64,000 bases of DNA from Triglochin maritima (lineage: Eukaryota > Streptophyta > Magnoliopsida > Alismatales > Juncaginaceae): contig OY821782.1 in the NCBI GenBank assembly GCA_963682175.1, positions 30,835,741-30,899,740 on the forward strand. The letters are read 5' to 3'. The notes below the pieces were generated by a model. The model was not told the DNA's origin. It searched no databases and saw only the letters and a list, made by a program, of their open reading frames with translations. The translations under genes and the position numbers were made by a program. Positions within the stretch are counted from its first letter, which is position 1. The number at the start of each line of letters is the position of its first letter. This document shows, piece after piece, positions 34,388-45,705 of the stretch.

Positions 34388-34975
34388 AATACCCATTATG
34401 ATGTCGGATATGGAGTAAATCCGACGTGGTAGCCCATTATATTTTTGGGTCAAAATAGTTGGATAAATTGGATGTGAGTTATATTTTCTGTGCAGTGGAT
34501 TTGAGTTTGAATTCAAGCCCCCTAAACCCAAATTTGATAATGGGACTACTGCGTCCGATATCTCCATATCCGACGTGGTAATGGGTCTACCACGTCGGAT
34601 TTCATCTATATCTGACGTGGTAGACCCATTATGAATTTTGGGTCGAACAATTGGATAAATTGGATGTGAGTTACAGATTTTGTGTAGGTGTTTGAATCTG
34701 AATTCAAACCATCAAAACCAAAATTTGATAATGGGTCTACCACGTCGGATATCTTCCATATCCAACGTGGTAATGGGTCTACCACGTCGGATTTCCTACA
34801 CATCCGACGTGGTAGACCCATTATAAATTTTGAGGTAGAACAGTTGGATAAATTGGATGTGAGTTATATTTTCTGTGCAGGGGTTTGAGTGTGAATTCAA
34901 ACCATCAAAACTCAAATTTGATAATGGGTCTACCACGTCGGATTGCCTACAAATCCAACGTGGTAAACCCACTAT
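34388..34975. repeat. 190-bp subterminal unit array, right-end orientation
   Basis: About three tandem units share ggataaattggatgtgagtta and two or more gggtctaccacgtcgg ... ccgacgtggtagaccc hairpins each. The units are the reverse complement of those at 1448-1860, as expected for opposite ends of one family. Confidence 0.8.
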
Positions 34976-35214
34976 CAAACCCTAGCCTCCACCCACCCTA
35001 GCCGCTACCTTCTCTCTCTCCCATTTCGTCCCTCCACCTCCACCAAGCTCATTCCGTGGACTCTTGGGTTGTGGACTCGCGCTCCTTCTCCAAGAGAGTA
35101 GGAGACCGACCGGTGAAAAGGATTCTGTAAGGTGGCCTCCGATCTTCCTTCCGTTGCCACAAGTTCTCTCCAAGAAAGGTACTCCTGAACCTGTAGAATC
35201 GTTGTTTGCTAACA
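34976..35214 (+). repeat. Truncated 5' LTR of copia element 2
   Basis: It matches 42778-42997 from caaaccctagcc onward, with a small extra duplication of ccctagcc sequence near 34980-35002. The missing part would include the TATA region (tctatataagg at about 42730 in the other LTR), so this copy has lost its own promoter. Confidence 0.85.
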
Positions 35215-35215
35215 T

Positions 35216-35227
35216 TGGTACCAGAGC
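35216..35227 (+). promoter_or_regulatory. Primer binding site, initiator tRNA-Met type
   Basis: TGGTACCAGAGC follows the LTR end by one base. It differs by one base from the usual copia TGGTATCAGAGC. Confidence 0.85.
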
Positions 35228-37333
35228 CATCTCGATTACCTTCGAATCCTCACCATACTTGATGAATTTTTGTTTCATGATAATCTGATTTGAGATAAAA
35301 ATTCGGTGGTTATGTTTTTTTGAGAAAGAAAGATAACAGAAAAATCAGCGTTGCTTATTTACATGTTGCGCATATTTTGGTTCATTAGAGCATGCATCTA
35401 GGGCTAGATTTTGCTCCTCCATTCTTGCTCATGTATGCATGGTTTAAGATGGATTTTTCCTGATTTTATTTCGAGCCAATATGATATGTTGCTCTCCTAT
35501 CATTGCACATACATAGATATGACCAGAATTCTGGTTTTTTCTGTGTTGTTACCTCTATTATTTGCGCATGTATTAGATAAAATCAGAAGTTATTTTCCAT
35601 GTTGATTCTTCTAAATCATGCACATGTATACATGAAATCATATGTCTATTTTTCCTTATTTTTCCGAATTAGGGTTAGATATTATTTATTCTAATCTTTG
35701 AGCATGTATACATGAAATCTGTGTTAACCCTATCATGATGATCTTCTGTTTTTGCGCATGTTTTATATGATAATCAGTAGTTTAATTCTCTGATATTTTT
35801 TCATGCTCGAATTAGATGATAATGTTTGTATGTCATTTGTATATCATCATGCATGTCGGATTGCATGGATGGATCAAATGTTGTTATCTCTGATTCGTGT
35901 ACATGCATGACTGGATCTCATGTTTGCTGGAATTTCGTGTATATGCTTGTTTATTTAGCATTTTTCAATATGAGCATGCATCTAGAGTAGATGTTTATTG
36001 CCATATGCATATGCATGATAATTGTGTTGCCTTGTTGCTCCAAAGAATTTCGGATATGGCTGTTTTTGGAGCATTAACATGCATGTGATTGATTGGTTTT
36101 GCTTACTGAAAAATGCGCATATATGCTTGTTGTTCTCTTGAAAATTTAGAATTTTTTCTTTTCAATACAAGTAGCATAATTATTTTGATTGCATGCTTAT
36201 ATTGATTAAGGAAAGATTGGCAAATTCTGAAATTTTTAGAGCATATTATGGGCTGGAGTTTTTGTTGCCTTAAACGTATTTTTTGAATGCTTTCCTTTGA
36301 TGCACATATATGTGTTGATCTCATTTAAGGAATTTCGGATTTTTTGGAATGATAGCATGCATTTCATTTGAAATATTTCCTTTATTTTTGAATCCACATA
36401 CATGTGTTGATCTCATTGAGGATTTTTCCGGACTTTTCTTTCCTAACGCGAGCAGGATAATTTTTACGCTCTCATGATTATGTTGATTGGGGAAAGAAAA
36501 GAAAATTTCTGTTTTGAGATACTATTATGGAGATTGATTGGTATTTCCATATACGATTTTCTTATTCCCCATATATGCGTCGTTTCCTTATATATTACTT
36601 CCTTCTTATTTCGAAGTGGTGTACACTTTATTCATGCGTGTGATTGTGCTAACGTATGTAAAGATTGCGCTTGTATGGTATGAATGGTGTGAATGGATGC
36701 TAATTTATTTTTGCTGCCTTATTGAGAGTTGAGCGTAATTTTATTCATTCATTTCCATTTGCAATAAATATCGCAATGGGCTGTAATATTTATGGACTGT
36801 AATAATTATGGACTGTGGACTGTTTATTGCCCTAGGGAGACGAGGGGCTCCTTTATTTTTATTATTGCGATATTATTGCTATAAGGCTTATGCAGGTTCC
36901 CATCTACAGTGCTAAATCCCTATGGGGGATCCTTAGCTCGATATGGAAGTAATGTAGCAATTAATTTCTGTGTGATCTTGATTGGAATGTTCTGAAATGA
37001 ACGCTTTTTGGAACTTGCATGCCTAGTGGGAGTTGCAAGGTAGAAGTGTTTTGTGTAAACCACCTTGCAACCGGCGGATAATTATTTATTTGCTGCTGAT
37101 TTGCCATGATTTATACGTTTTTTGGGTTATTAAATCATGATGGAGCGCAATATATGAATTGGTAAAATAGCTTTATTAACTATTGCATGAGGATTTGATC
37201 GAACGCTTTATGTTTTCCTTTGGTCTGAATGCTATAGTTATTAAGTTAGTTTATTTTTTTATGACTATTGCGGCTCGTTGTATTTTATGCTAGAACTCAT
37301 GTATCGTTATGTGGTTTTTTGTCCTAGATTTTT
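35228..37333 (+). other. Unusually long leader of copia element 2
   Basis: 2.1 kb without a credible ORF separates primer site and gag; most copia leaders are far shorter. It contains many loose copies of gcgcatgtatacatgaaat (about 35563, 35618, 35699, 35754, 35895, 36112), giving a degenerate repeat array. A pyrimidine tract ending in tag, just before the gag ATG (37318-37328), resembles a 3' splice site, so the leader could contain an intron. Confidence 0.55.
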
Positions 37334-38095
37334 ATGGCTGCTTCCAAAAGCATTGTCATTGATCTGACTCGAGGAGATCAACTCAATGAAAGAAATTACG
37401 ATATGTGGCATCGTAAAATTGAGTATCTCTTAGAGGATCAGGACATGTTAGACAATATAACCCAAACTATGTCTCCCCCCGAGGAGGGGAACACTGCGCA
37501 ACATCACAGAAATATGGATGTCTATAATGCATGGAAAAAGAAATACCATTTTGTTCGCATTACAATTCTGAGTTCGACGCGAGATGATCTGTTACTGCGG
37601 TTTGAAAAATTGCGAACTACAAAGGCCTTGTGGGAAACTGTGAAGTTTCAGTACGGAGTGACCTCCGTCACAAGGGCCCGCCAGCTTGGGCTCATGTTGG
37701 TAGGGTATAAAATGCGCCAAGGTCACATGATGAGGCAGCATATTACCGCAATGTCAAACATGATAAGCGAGCTGAGCGCTGTCGGTCGTGCTAAGACCAA
37801 TGAGGAGCAAGTGTCTGCTATCATCAGATCATTGCCTTCGAAGAGTTGGGAGCATATGAAGGTCCATCTGACTCATGCTAATGACATCAGGACATTTGAC
37901 CAGGCCGCAAAACACCTAGAGCTGGAGGAGGACCGCATGCTTGCGGAAGCCCCTCTAACTGAAGTGTTTGCTGCTGAAGTTGGCGCTCCTCCGAGGAGTG
38001 CAGGTTTTAAGCGCAAAAGAGATAGAGCTCAGGGTTTTAAAGGCAAAAAGGGTGCAAATAAAAACAAAACAGAAAACGAAGCTGGAAAGAAATGA
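37334..38095 (+). CDS. Copia-2 Gag, stops just before its zinc knuckle
   Basis: 253 codons from ATG at 37334. UBN2-type Gag: YDMWHRKIEYLL near the N-terminus, ALWETVKFQYG in the middle, LRSLPSKSWEHM-like sequence (IIRSLPSKSWEHM) and a basic Lys-rich tail. A stop at 38093 comes about 13 codons before the knuckle CFICRKTRHFARES, whose last Cys is also replaced by Ser. Capsid assembly might survive, but RNA binding and the link to pol would not. Confidence 0.85.
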   Translation: MAASKSIVIDLTRGDQLNERNYDMWHRKIEYLLEDQDMLDNITQTMSPPEEGNTAQHHRNMDVYNAWKKKYHFVRITILSSTRDDLLLRFEKLRTTKALWETVKFQYGVTSVTRARQLGLMLVGYKMRQGHMMRQHITAMSNMISELSAVGRAKTNEEQVSAIIRSLPSKSWEHMKVHLTHANDIRTFDQAAKHLELEEDRMLAEAPLTEVFAAEVGAPPRSAGFKRKRDRAQGFKGKKGANKNKTENEAGKK

Positions 38096-38833
38096 CCTCG
38101 AGGATCCAGAAGTGGGAAAGATAAGTCTAATGTGACTTGTTTTATCTGCCGAAAGACTAGACATTTTGCTCGTGAGAGCACTGAGTAAAAGGTAATTACT
38201 GTGTGTAATCCCTTGAATTGTAACGTGACTAGTTCTGTGATGCTCACTGATCACTCTCCTGTGTGGATTGTGGATTTAGGTGCCACGGACCACGTAACAA
38301 AGGATCGTTCTGCCTTCGTGGAATATCGTCGTGTTCCAAGTAGGAGGCAAATAAACATGGCGAACAACACTAGCATTGAAGTTCTTGGAGTTTGCACATG
38401 CAAAGTGGTTTTGCGAAGTGGCCGGATCCTATTACTTCACGACGTATTGTATGCACCAGCTATACGGTGAAATATTATTATTGTTGTTGTTTTGATGAGA
38501 CATGGTTTTAAAGTTGTTTTTGAGAACAATGATATGGGTTTATACCTTGCTAACATTTATTATGGACATGCCTTTCTTTCAGACGATTTTATTGTGTTGG
38601 ACTCAATTTATGATTTCAATCATAACACTAGTGCCTTTATGAGTCAAAGTTCCATGAATAATGATTCAGTTATGTGGCAAGCTTGACCGGATGAACAAGT
38701 TGGCAAAGGAGGGGGTATTAGGAGAATACTCCAAATTTGAATTGCCGACCTGTGAATCTTGTCTAGCTGGAAAGGCAACTAGAAAACCGTTCGGAAAAGC
38801 CATTAGGGTACTTCTCCTTTAGAACTAATTCAC
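38096..38833 (+). pseudogene. Copia-2 zinc knuckle, protease and integrase N-terminus
   Basis: Three short frames. The knuckle lies at 38130-38185. Protease lies at 38201-38470, with WIVDLGATDHVTKD in place of WIVDSGATDH, so the residue after the catalytic Asp is changed. The pre-integrase region follows, with CESCLAGKATRKPF (about 38755-38795) as the end of the HHCC zinc finger. Stops at 38187, 38468 and 38684 break continuity. Confidence 0.85.
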
Positions 38834-40279
38834 TTGGATATTTGTGGACCTTTGAATGTGCGTACTAGACATGGACAAAGTTACTTCATCACATTTATTG
38901 ATGACTACACTAGATATGGTCATATTTATCTTATTTCTCACAAGTCAGAAGCTCTAGAATGCTTTAAGAAATTCATGAGCTTGGTAGACAATTTGGATAA
39001 TAAGATAAAAACTCTCAGAACGGACAGAGGTGGGGAGTATCTCTCCAGAATGTTCAAGGAGTTATGTGATGAAAATGGGATATCTAGACAACTCACTATG
39101 CCTTATACTCCTCAGCAAAATGGTGTTGCCGAGAGAAGGAATAGAACGTTGCTAGACATGGTTAGATCCATGATGGCGCATGCAAGCTTGCCAATTTTGT
39201 TTTGGGGAGATGCTCTAATGACTACTGCCTACATCGTCAATAGAGTTCCAACAAAATCGGTTTCCTCAACTCCATATGAGTTATGGACAGGACGGAAGCC
39301 TAATTTTAGTCTGCTGCATCCTTGGGGATGCACGGCATACATTCATTCTACTAGTCACCGATATGGAAAACTAGGACCTAGAGCGAAAAAGTGTATCTTT
39401 GTAAAATACAGTAATCTCTCCAAAGGTTATGTTTTTATCGGGTTAGACGAGAATGAAAGAAGGACGGAATTGGAGTCTAGGGATGCCACATTCTTGGAAA
39501 ATGATTTTCCAACCCTTGCTGGAGCTATCAAAGAGTCAGTGGACTTCTTTGAACAACAAGATGAGGACATTGCCACTCCACGGGATCATGATCTGGAAGT
39601 TGAACATGAGGTTCCACCAGTCAATCCTAGTAGGAGCAGCAATGCTGAGGATCCGATAGCTCTCACGGAGGATGAGCCATCAAATACCCATCTGCGTCGA
39701 AGTAAACGCAGGCTCATTCCTCGTAGGCGGTTTCGCTTAGAGGAAGATGCCCTCATGATAGCTCAAGAAGATATTGATTATGAATCATCTGGGATGACAG
39801 TAATCGATGAGCAAGAACCGGAGACATTGAATGAGGCTTTGGAAGGTCCAAATGCGAAAGAGTGGTTAGAAGCTATAAAGGAAGAGTTGGAGTCGATGAA
39901 AGATAATCGAGTCAGGGACTTGGTCGACTTACCGCCGAACCGAAAGGCCATTGGGGCCAAGTGGATCCTCAAGATTAAGAGGAAGGCGGATGGATCTATT
40001 GATAGATTCAAGGCTAGACTGGTAGCTAAAGGCTACACCCAAAGAGAAGGCGTGGATTTTGAGGAAACTTTTTCACCCGTGGTTAGGTTTGCCTCCATCC
40101 GCCTTCTACTAGCTATTGTAGCTCAGATGGACTTAGAGCTTTACCAAATGGATGTAAAGACTGCTTTTCTCAATGGAGAACTTGAGGAGGAGATCTATAT
40201 GGATCAACCTCAAGGTTTTGAAGTCAAAGGACAAGAGCGCAAAGTGTGCAAGCTCAATAAGTCCTTGTATGGCTTATAA
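38834..40279 (+). pseudogene. Copia-2 integrase core and first half of reverse transcriptase
   Basis: 481 open codons. The integrase D,D35E core is visible: [16 protein letters not shown] and [11 protein letters not shown] carry the three acidic residues. The [15 protein letters not shown] region follows, then a linker, then reverse transcriptase ([38 protein letters not shown]). The frame ends in YGL followed by TAA at a codon that is Lys in the family. The true polyprotein start is upstream; 38834 is only the first Met of this frame. Confidence 0.9.
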
Positions 40280-40860
40280 CAAGCATCTAGACAGTGGAAC
40301 ATTCGCTTCCATTAAGCTATATCAGAGAATGCATTCTCTATGCTTGAGGAAGATCACTGTGTGTACGTTAAGAGATCCAATAGTAAATTTGTCATTCTGA
40401 CCTTATATGTTGATGACATACTCATGGCTGGCAATAGCAAAGAGTTGCTGAAATCCACTAAAGAGTGGTTGTCCTCCACGTTTGATATGAAGGACATGGT
40501 GAAGCTAGCTACGTCCTTGGTATCAAGATAGTTAGAAATAGGTCCAAGAGACTTCTGGGATTGTCTCAAGAGACTTATATTAACATCTTGAAGAAATACC
40601 ATATGGACAAATGCAAACCAATTGACACTCCTGTTGAGAAGGGTTTGCACTGGAGCCTTGATAAGCATCCTGAGACTCCTGAAGAGAAGGTCAAAATGAG
40701 CAAGGTTCCATACTCCAATGCTGTGGGAAGCCTTATGTACGCTATGATGTGTACTAGGCCAGACATTTGTTATGTTGTGGACATGGTGAGTCGATGCCAG
40801 TCTAGCCCAAGCATGGAGCACTGGAAGGCAGTCAAGAGAATCATGAGATACCTCAGATGA
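40280..40860 (+). pseudogene. Copia-2 second half of reverse transcriptase
   Basis: Continues after the stop with a frame change. LEEDHCVYVK and the active-site LYVDDILMAG lie at 40340-40430, then a stop at 40529. A further open part, 40561-40860, has KPIDTPVEKG, MYAMMCTRPDICY and AVKRIMRYLR, ending in TGA where Arg (CGA) would fit. Confidence 0.88.
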
Positions 40861-40872
40861 ACGAGTAACTAC

Positions 40873-41376
40873 ATGCTGTGTTACCAAGCATCAGATCACC
40901 GCCTGATTGGTTATAGTGATGCCGATTGGGCTGGAGACATTGATGAAAGGAAGTCTACCTCTGGTTATGCTTTCTTGCTGGCTAATGGGGTCATCTCATG
41001 GTCCAGCAAGAAGCAAACCTGTATAGCCCTGTCGACTATGGAAGCAGAGTATGTTGCATGCTCTGCAGCAGTACAGGAGGCAGTTTGGTTGAGGAGGTTC
41101 TTACAACATACTGGGCTAGTAGGGACATCGGATGAGGCTGTTGTTGTCTATTGTGACAGCATGGCTGCCCTTTGTTATGTGAAAGACCCCAAATATCATG
41201 GAAAGACCAAACATATACAGGTTAGGTATCATTTTGTAAAGGACATCAAAGCGAGAAAGGAAGTTGTGTTAAGACATGTGTCTACTAGTCTTATGGTAGC
41301 TGACCCTCTTACCAAGGCTATAGCTAAGGACTCGTTTGTGTCTCATGTGAAGACCTTAGGCTTACGCCGACTTTGA
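40873..41376 (+). pseudogene. Copia-2 RNase H, uninterrupted segment
   Basis: 167 open codons with all copia RNase H landmarks: GYSDADWAGD, SWSSKKQTCIALSTMEAEY, YCDSMAA and HVSTSLMVADPLTKA. The acidic catalytic residues appear intact. It is cut from the rest of the polyprotein by the stop at 40858, so it would not be made from the normal gag-pol start. Confidence 0.88.
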
Positions 41377-42619
41377 TGCATTGACATGTCTAACTTCCTT
41401 TTATGAGTGATTGTATTTTCCTTTCGACTATATCTGTTTGGTTGATGTAGTTGTTCTAGCATAAAATATTATTCTGTCAATAGGCTGAATAATGCTCACT
41501 CACACGAGCATTCGCCTCTGGCGCTTTTGATAGCGAGCAGAGATGAGACTGATCATGAGGAGATCTTGTATGATAGATCCAGAGCAGTTCATGATAGGAA
41601 AGTCGTCTTGATTAGGAATCAAGATGAGATCCTCTATATTGGTGATGATTGACATGAATGTTCCCACGATTCATGTGACCTATAGAAGCCAAGTGTGAGC
41701 ATCACATGTGGCGCCAGGTGGCACCTCTATGGTGTTAAGGCGACGATGATGAAGCTCGGGTCAGGCGCAGAGGGGGTGCGACTGGACTAAGACTTGTATG
41801 GTGTTGAGAGACAGACATACTGTTGTGTACAGTATGATCTACCATAACATGTTTGTCATACAACATGTGCTGAGCGACCATTTGGAAGTGAAAGGATGGA
41901 TCCCTGCTCCTTCAGTGTGTGAGTCCAAGACTTGATTGTCATTAGTTGCCCTCAGTGACCTTCGACGACACCATGAAGCAAAGAGTTGATGTGGCTACTT
42001 TGGGATGTTATCTATGACCATGAGAGATTCAGTCTAAAGAGGCATCTTCGGGAAAGGAGTCAACTCTGAGTGTAATGGTGGTCTGGGGTGAAGGGAAAGG
42101 TTTGACTCGACTGCACTAAAAGTATTTGCTGGGCCCACCTGTATTGGATACAGTAGAAAGTACCTTGAGGACAAGAAGGTATTCTCTGCGAGGGATCGAA
42201 ATACCGTTCATGTTAAGTGAGTTTCTGAGTAAAGCTGGGGAACTGTGATGTGCATTTTGACTGCTTATTTGTTGTTTTATGAGGATGTTGTCATTCTGGA
42301 CTTCTAGTAAGGTTTCTAGTTTGAGACTCCTAAATTGCAGGTGCATCACCGGTCGTACGACCCATTTGTCCGTATGATCGGAAGAGTACATGTGTCGGGG
42401 ACACAGATGGTCGTGTATCGAGGATACATGATCAGAGACTTGCGTATTGTGGATGTGTACTTGGAGAGAGGAGTAGTTGTATGTATCAGGGATATATACA
42501 TATGTGTCGGGGACACATAAAGAGGTGACATATTGCCATTGTGTGATTGTATGTATCAGGGATATATGCATGTGTCGGGGACACAAAAGCAGATGACATG
42601 TTGTTATCGTGCTGTTGTA
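41377..42619 (+). other. 3' non-coding region of copia element 2 with hairpin repeats
   Basis: 1.2 kb between RNase H and polypurine tract. The end (about 42388-42600) contains three copies of gtgtcggggacac and three of gtatcrrggatac-like words, each a short stem-loop. Two larger units, tgtatcagggatata ... gtgtcggggacac, lie about 68 bp apart. Minus-strand ORFs here only translate the repeats. Confidence 0.6.
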
Positions 42620-42630
42620 CAAGTGGGAGA
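42620..42630 (+). promoter_or_regulatory. Polypurine tract of copia element 2
   Basis: caagtgggaga immediately precedes the 3' LTR, the same form as in copia element 1 read on the minus strand. Confidence 0.8.
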
Positions 42631-42997
42631 TATTGGATTAATCTAGGATTAATAAGATATTTGCCCAAAGCACTGACACATGGTGCGTCCCTATTGGACT
42701 ACACATTTAAGGGTTTAGGGTGGAGCCATCTATATAAGGAGGGGAACCTCCCATTGGATGAAACAACAAGTGTGCAAACCCTAGCCGCCACCTTCTCTCT
42801 CTCCCATTTCGTCTGTCCACCCCCACCAAGCTCATTCCGTGGACTCTTGGGTTGTGGACTCACGCTCCTTCTCCAAGAGAGTAGGAGACCGACCGGTGAA
42901 AAGGATTCCGTAAGGTGACCTCCGATCTTCCTTCCGCTGCCACAGGTTCTCTCCAAGAAAGGTACTCCTGAACCTGTAGAATCGTTGTTTGCTAACA
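42631..42997 (+). repeat. 3' LTR of copia element 2
   Basis: 367 bp, from tattgg (probably a mutated TGTTGG start) to gctaaca. TATA-like tctatataagg is at about 42729-42739. The 3' 220 bp match the truncated LTR at 34976-35214. Confidence 0.85.
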
Positions 42998-43841
42998 AAA
43001 ACGACAAAATTACTTACTTTATTTGAACTTGGATGATTGTTATACACAACTTTTCCATCCTCAAAAATTGCATGACATAGGATATTATGACAAACAATGC
43101 AAATCCGAGGCCATCGTCGGTCATTTTTCCGACAATTTCTTTATTCATCACACTTTGAACATAAGAATCATCATCCTTATGTCGTATGAAATTGTATAAC
43201 ATTTCACAATTCAGAGGAAATTGTCTCTCATCAAATACTATTTAAGTTTCAGATTTCTTGGTTGTTGAACCTTCAACCTTTTGAAATTAAAAAACTATAT
43301 TATAAGAACTTCTTTACATGATTACTATATATCAACCATTTAAGCAATTATTAAATTTAAAGTTGATACCTTTGCATTTATTTTAATTAATGAACGATGT
43401 CATTGCAACACCCATCCTTCAGCATCGCCCACCGTTTGAACTTCAGATTCTGGAATTTGTAGTAGTGCATCACCACAGACATATTTATCAAATGTCACCT
43501 TCGAATTCAGGGATTGAATTTGTTCACCATGATGCAACTTTAGGGTGTACACCTTGCCTTATGCTACAACTCGCTTATCTGGATCATTCACAAAGAGTTC
43601 ACATTGGGCTCCATCATTTAAATTTCAAGACAAATTTATCACATGTACTGCAATGCTAAGCGAAAAATAAATACTTATAAATTACCTCAAAATGGCCAAG
43701 TGTGTCCTGCTCAGATACTTCTTGGGGGAACACTTGTGGAGGTTGTACACTGGAAACAGTAAAGGGGGTTGGTAGGTCTGTGGCAATATCGGAGGCAATA
43801 TGAGTGGAAACTCCAAGGTGTTTATACAAACTCTTCACCAT
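42998..43841 (-). pseudogene. CACTA C fragment: piece of a TNPA/Ulp1-like gene
   Basis: Closely similar to 2590-3480 in the same orientation, for example MLYNFIRHKDDDSY and MTDDGLGFALFV (43202-43014) and the VFPQEVSEQDTLGHFE segment (about 43740). Similarity stops abruptly at 43841 after actcttcacca. The fragment begins right after the copia-2 LTR, so it is the right flank of that insertion. The left flank (CACTA B array) is not its direct continuation, which implies a deletion or rearrangement. Confidence 0.8.
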
Positions 43842-44887
43842 TTGGCTTTTGACGGTTGTTCATTTCTACAATATTTTCCATTTTTTGTTTTTATTTTTTA
43901 ATTGTCATTTCAAAAGTGGGTTCATGTACTACGACGTTGTTTGGTATTGGTTTTGCCTTTTTAGGTAACTTTTAAAAAGAATTTGATGTTTCAATCTAAT
44001 CAATCTTCCCACAAGGTATACCAAATGTCACACATTTACAAGTTTGTTTTTTGCGTTTTTACTCATTCAATTTTGGTTTGAGCCATGTAGGGGGCTGTCT
44101 TTCAACCTGCTGAAACCTACGTTTTGGGAAGTTAGGTGCTCAAACATTCTACACTTACATAAATAATATTTTGCCTATTCTACATTTTCTTTCTTGGTTT
44201 ATGGAAGTAATATAATACATAAGGGGTATTTTTGCATAGGAAACCACCGGAAAATTGAATTTTGTGGTAAAAGCAAAAATAAAGGAAAATAGAAATCAGA
44301 GGAAATTAGTTTCCCTTTGACTAAGATTCTGTTATTTGTGCGAGCACTGAAATCAACTAGAAAATTAAAAAACTGAATTCATTAACTATCAATTACGGAA
44401 AATTAAAATTATTTGTAAATGTTGTATATATAAATGTATGATTTTATTGTGATCGAAGAGTATGTTGTACGTTAAAATTTAAATAAACATTACACATTTT
44501 AGTTTAATTTAAATAAAAAATGTGATCTATGAATTATATATTATATACATATACCTTCTTGAAGAGTAAATTGATTAATAAGATTATTGTAGTGATGCAC
44601 TTTTAAACAATACACTAAATTAAAATTTGAATAATATTTTATTTTGTAATTTGATTTTAACAAGACAATATGAAGTTGAAGAGGTATTATTATGATTAAG
44701 CTTTTTTATTTAGTTTTGTGGTATAATTTTGTAACATATTGTCGTTGTTTTTTATGAATAATCATATTGTTTAATTTTAAAAAATGATTTTAATGTTTTT
44801 GTAGTGAAGTTTTTATGTATTAAAATAATTATTAAATAAATGTGATAGACGTGTACAGTTTTTACAATTTTGCTGCATTTTCCGTTG
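43842..44887. other. AT-rich spacer, nothing recognised
   Basis: No coding signal, known element or repeat stands out. It is very AT-rich from 44400 on. This may be genuine old intergenic DNA flanking the nested hAT-like element. Confidence 0.45.
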
Positions 44888-45339
44888 GTTTCTGTTAGGG
44901 GAGTAACAGGGGCAAGTATTACCCGTTTAGCCGCTCCATTTAATAAGCAGGTACGGGTCCAATTTTTGTACTCATTTAAAAAATTATAGTTGTTTACCCA
45001 TACCCTCTTTATCTGTTTAATAAATGGGGTGGGTATGTGTATACCTCTACCCATACATGTTTACCCATTTCCCAATTTAATTATTTAACTAGTATATAAA
45101 TTAATATAAAATATATAATTAAAATAATAAAAAATGAGGTTCTTGTCAGCAAAAGTGTTTGTTTCGATGCTTGTTTGTGAGAAAATTGGTGATTTCTCAT
45201 CGTTTTGATTTAATTCCTAATCTTAAAGACCGTAAATTTAACATCTGTTTGGCTTAAATCTTTCTCATCCGATGATTACATTCCTCTAAGTTGCGTTTTG
45301 TTGGCAAAAATACCCATGTTGTTAGCAAAAATTATACCC

Positions 45340-45705
45340 CACTACTACAGAAATCAGAATATACATCGGATGTACGGGGGTATATATGTCAGATATAAGC
45401 ACTCCCAGATCCAACGTCTATGTGTGCGTCGTCTATACATAGATGTCGGATGTGAGAAATCCAACGTCTATTCCTTAGGAATAGACGTCGGCTGTATGTA
45501 TCAGCCAACGTCTATACTTAACGAATAGACGTCGGCCTTTAACGACGACCGACGTCTATTTTTTAGATATAGACATCGGTGAAATAACGGACGACGTCTA
45601 TTCTTAAAGAATAGACGTCGGAGCATACATAAAGTGGACGTCTATTCCTTTCTTCAGAGGAATACACGTCGGCTAATACGAACAGCCGACGTCTATTCTT
45701 AAACC
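45340..45705. repeat. Left subterminal repeats of CACTA D
   Basis: At least five hairpins of gaatagacgtcgg ... ccgacgtctattc type, spaced 30-45 bp, for example 45478-45560 and 45608-45700. Strongly similar to 23586-23915. Confidence 0.85.

Larger units (their letters stand above)
29860..34975 (-). mobile_element. CACTA element B (family 1), right terminus lost
   Basis: It starts CATTGCTGGAAAAAAGGG at 29860, matching in inverse the terminus at 12982. It carries subterminal hairpins, a full-length but mutated TNP2 gene on the minus strand and, at the right, the 190-bp unit array (34388-34975). No TNPA gene lies between TNP2 and the left end. The right terminal motif is absent; sequence passes directly into a truncated copia LTR at 34976. 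The insertion site is inside the transposase gene of element A, with taa as the preceding three bases. Confidence 0.8.
34976..42997 (+). mobile_element. Ty1/copia element 2 with truncated 5' LTR
   Basis: The order on the plus strand is partial LTR, initiator-Met primer site, long leader, gag, protease, integrase, reverse transcriptase, RNase H, hairpin-rich 3' region, polypurine tract and complete LTR. The left LTR lacks about the first 147 bp of the right one and abuts the CACTA B array directly. Point mutations, not large deletions, have broken gag-pol. Right-flank sequence is CACTA-derived (42998-43841). Confidence 0.9.

Noticed and set aside
42116..42622. 168-codon minus-strand ORF rich in Cys/His/Tyr
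   Set aside because: Antisense of the copia-2 hairpin repeats; the repetitive peptide follows from the DNA repeats.
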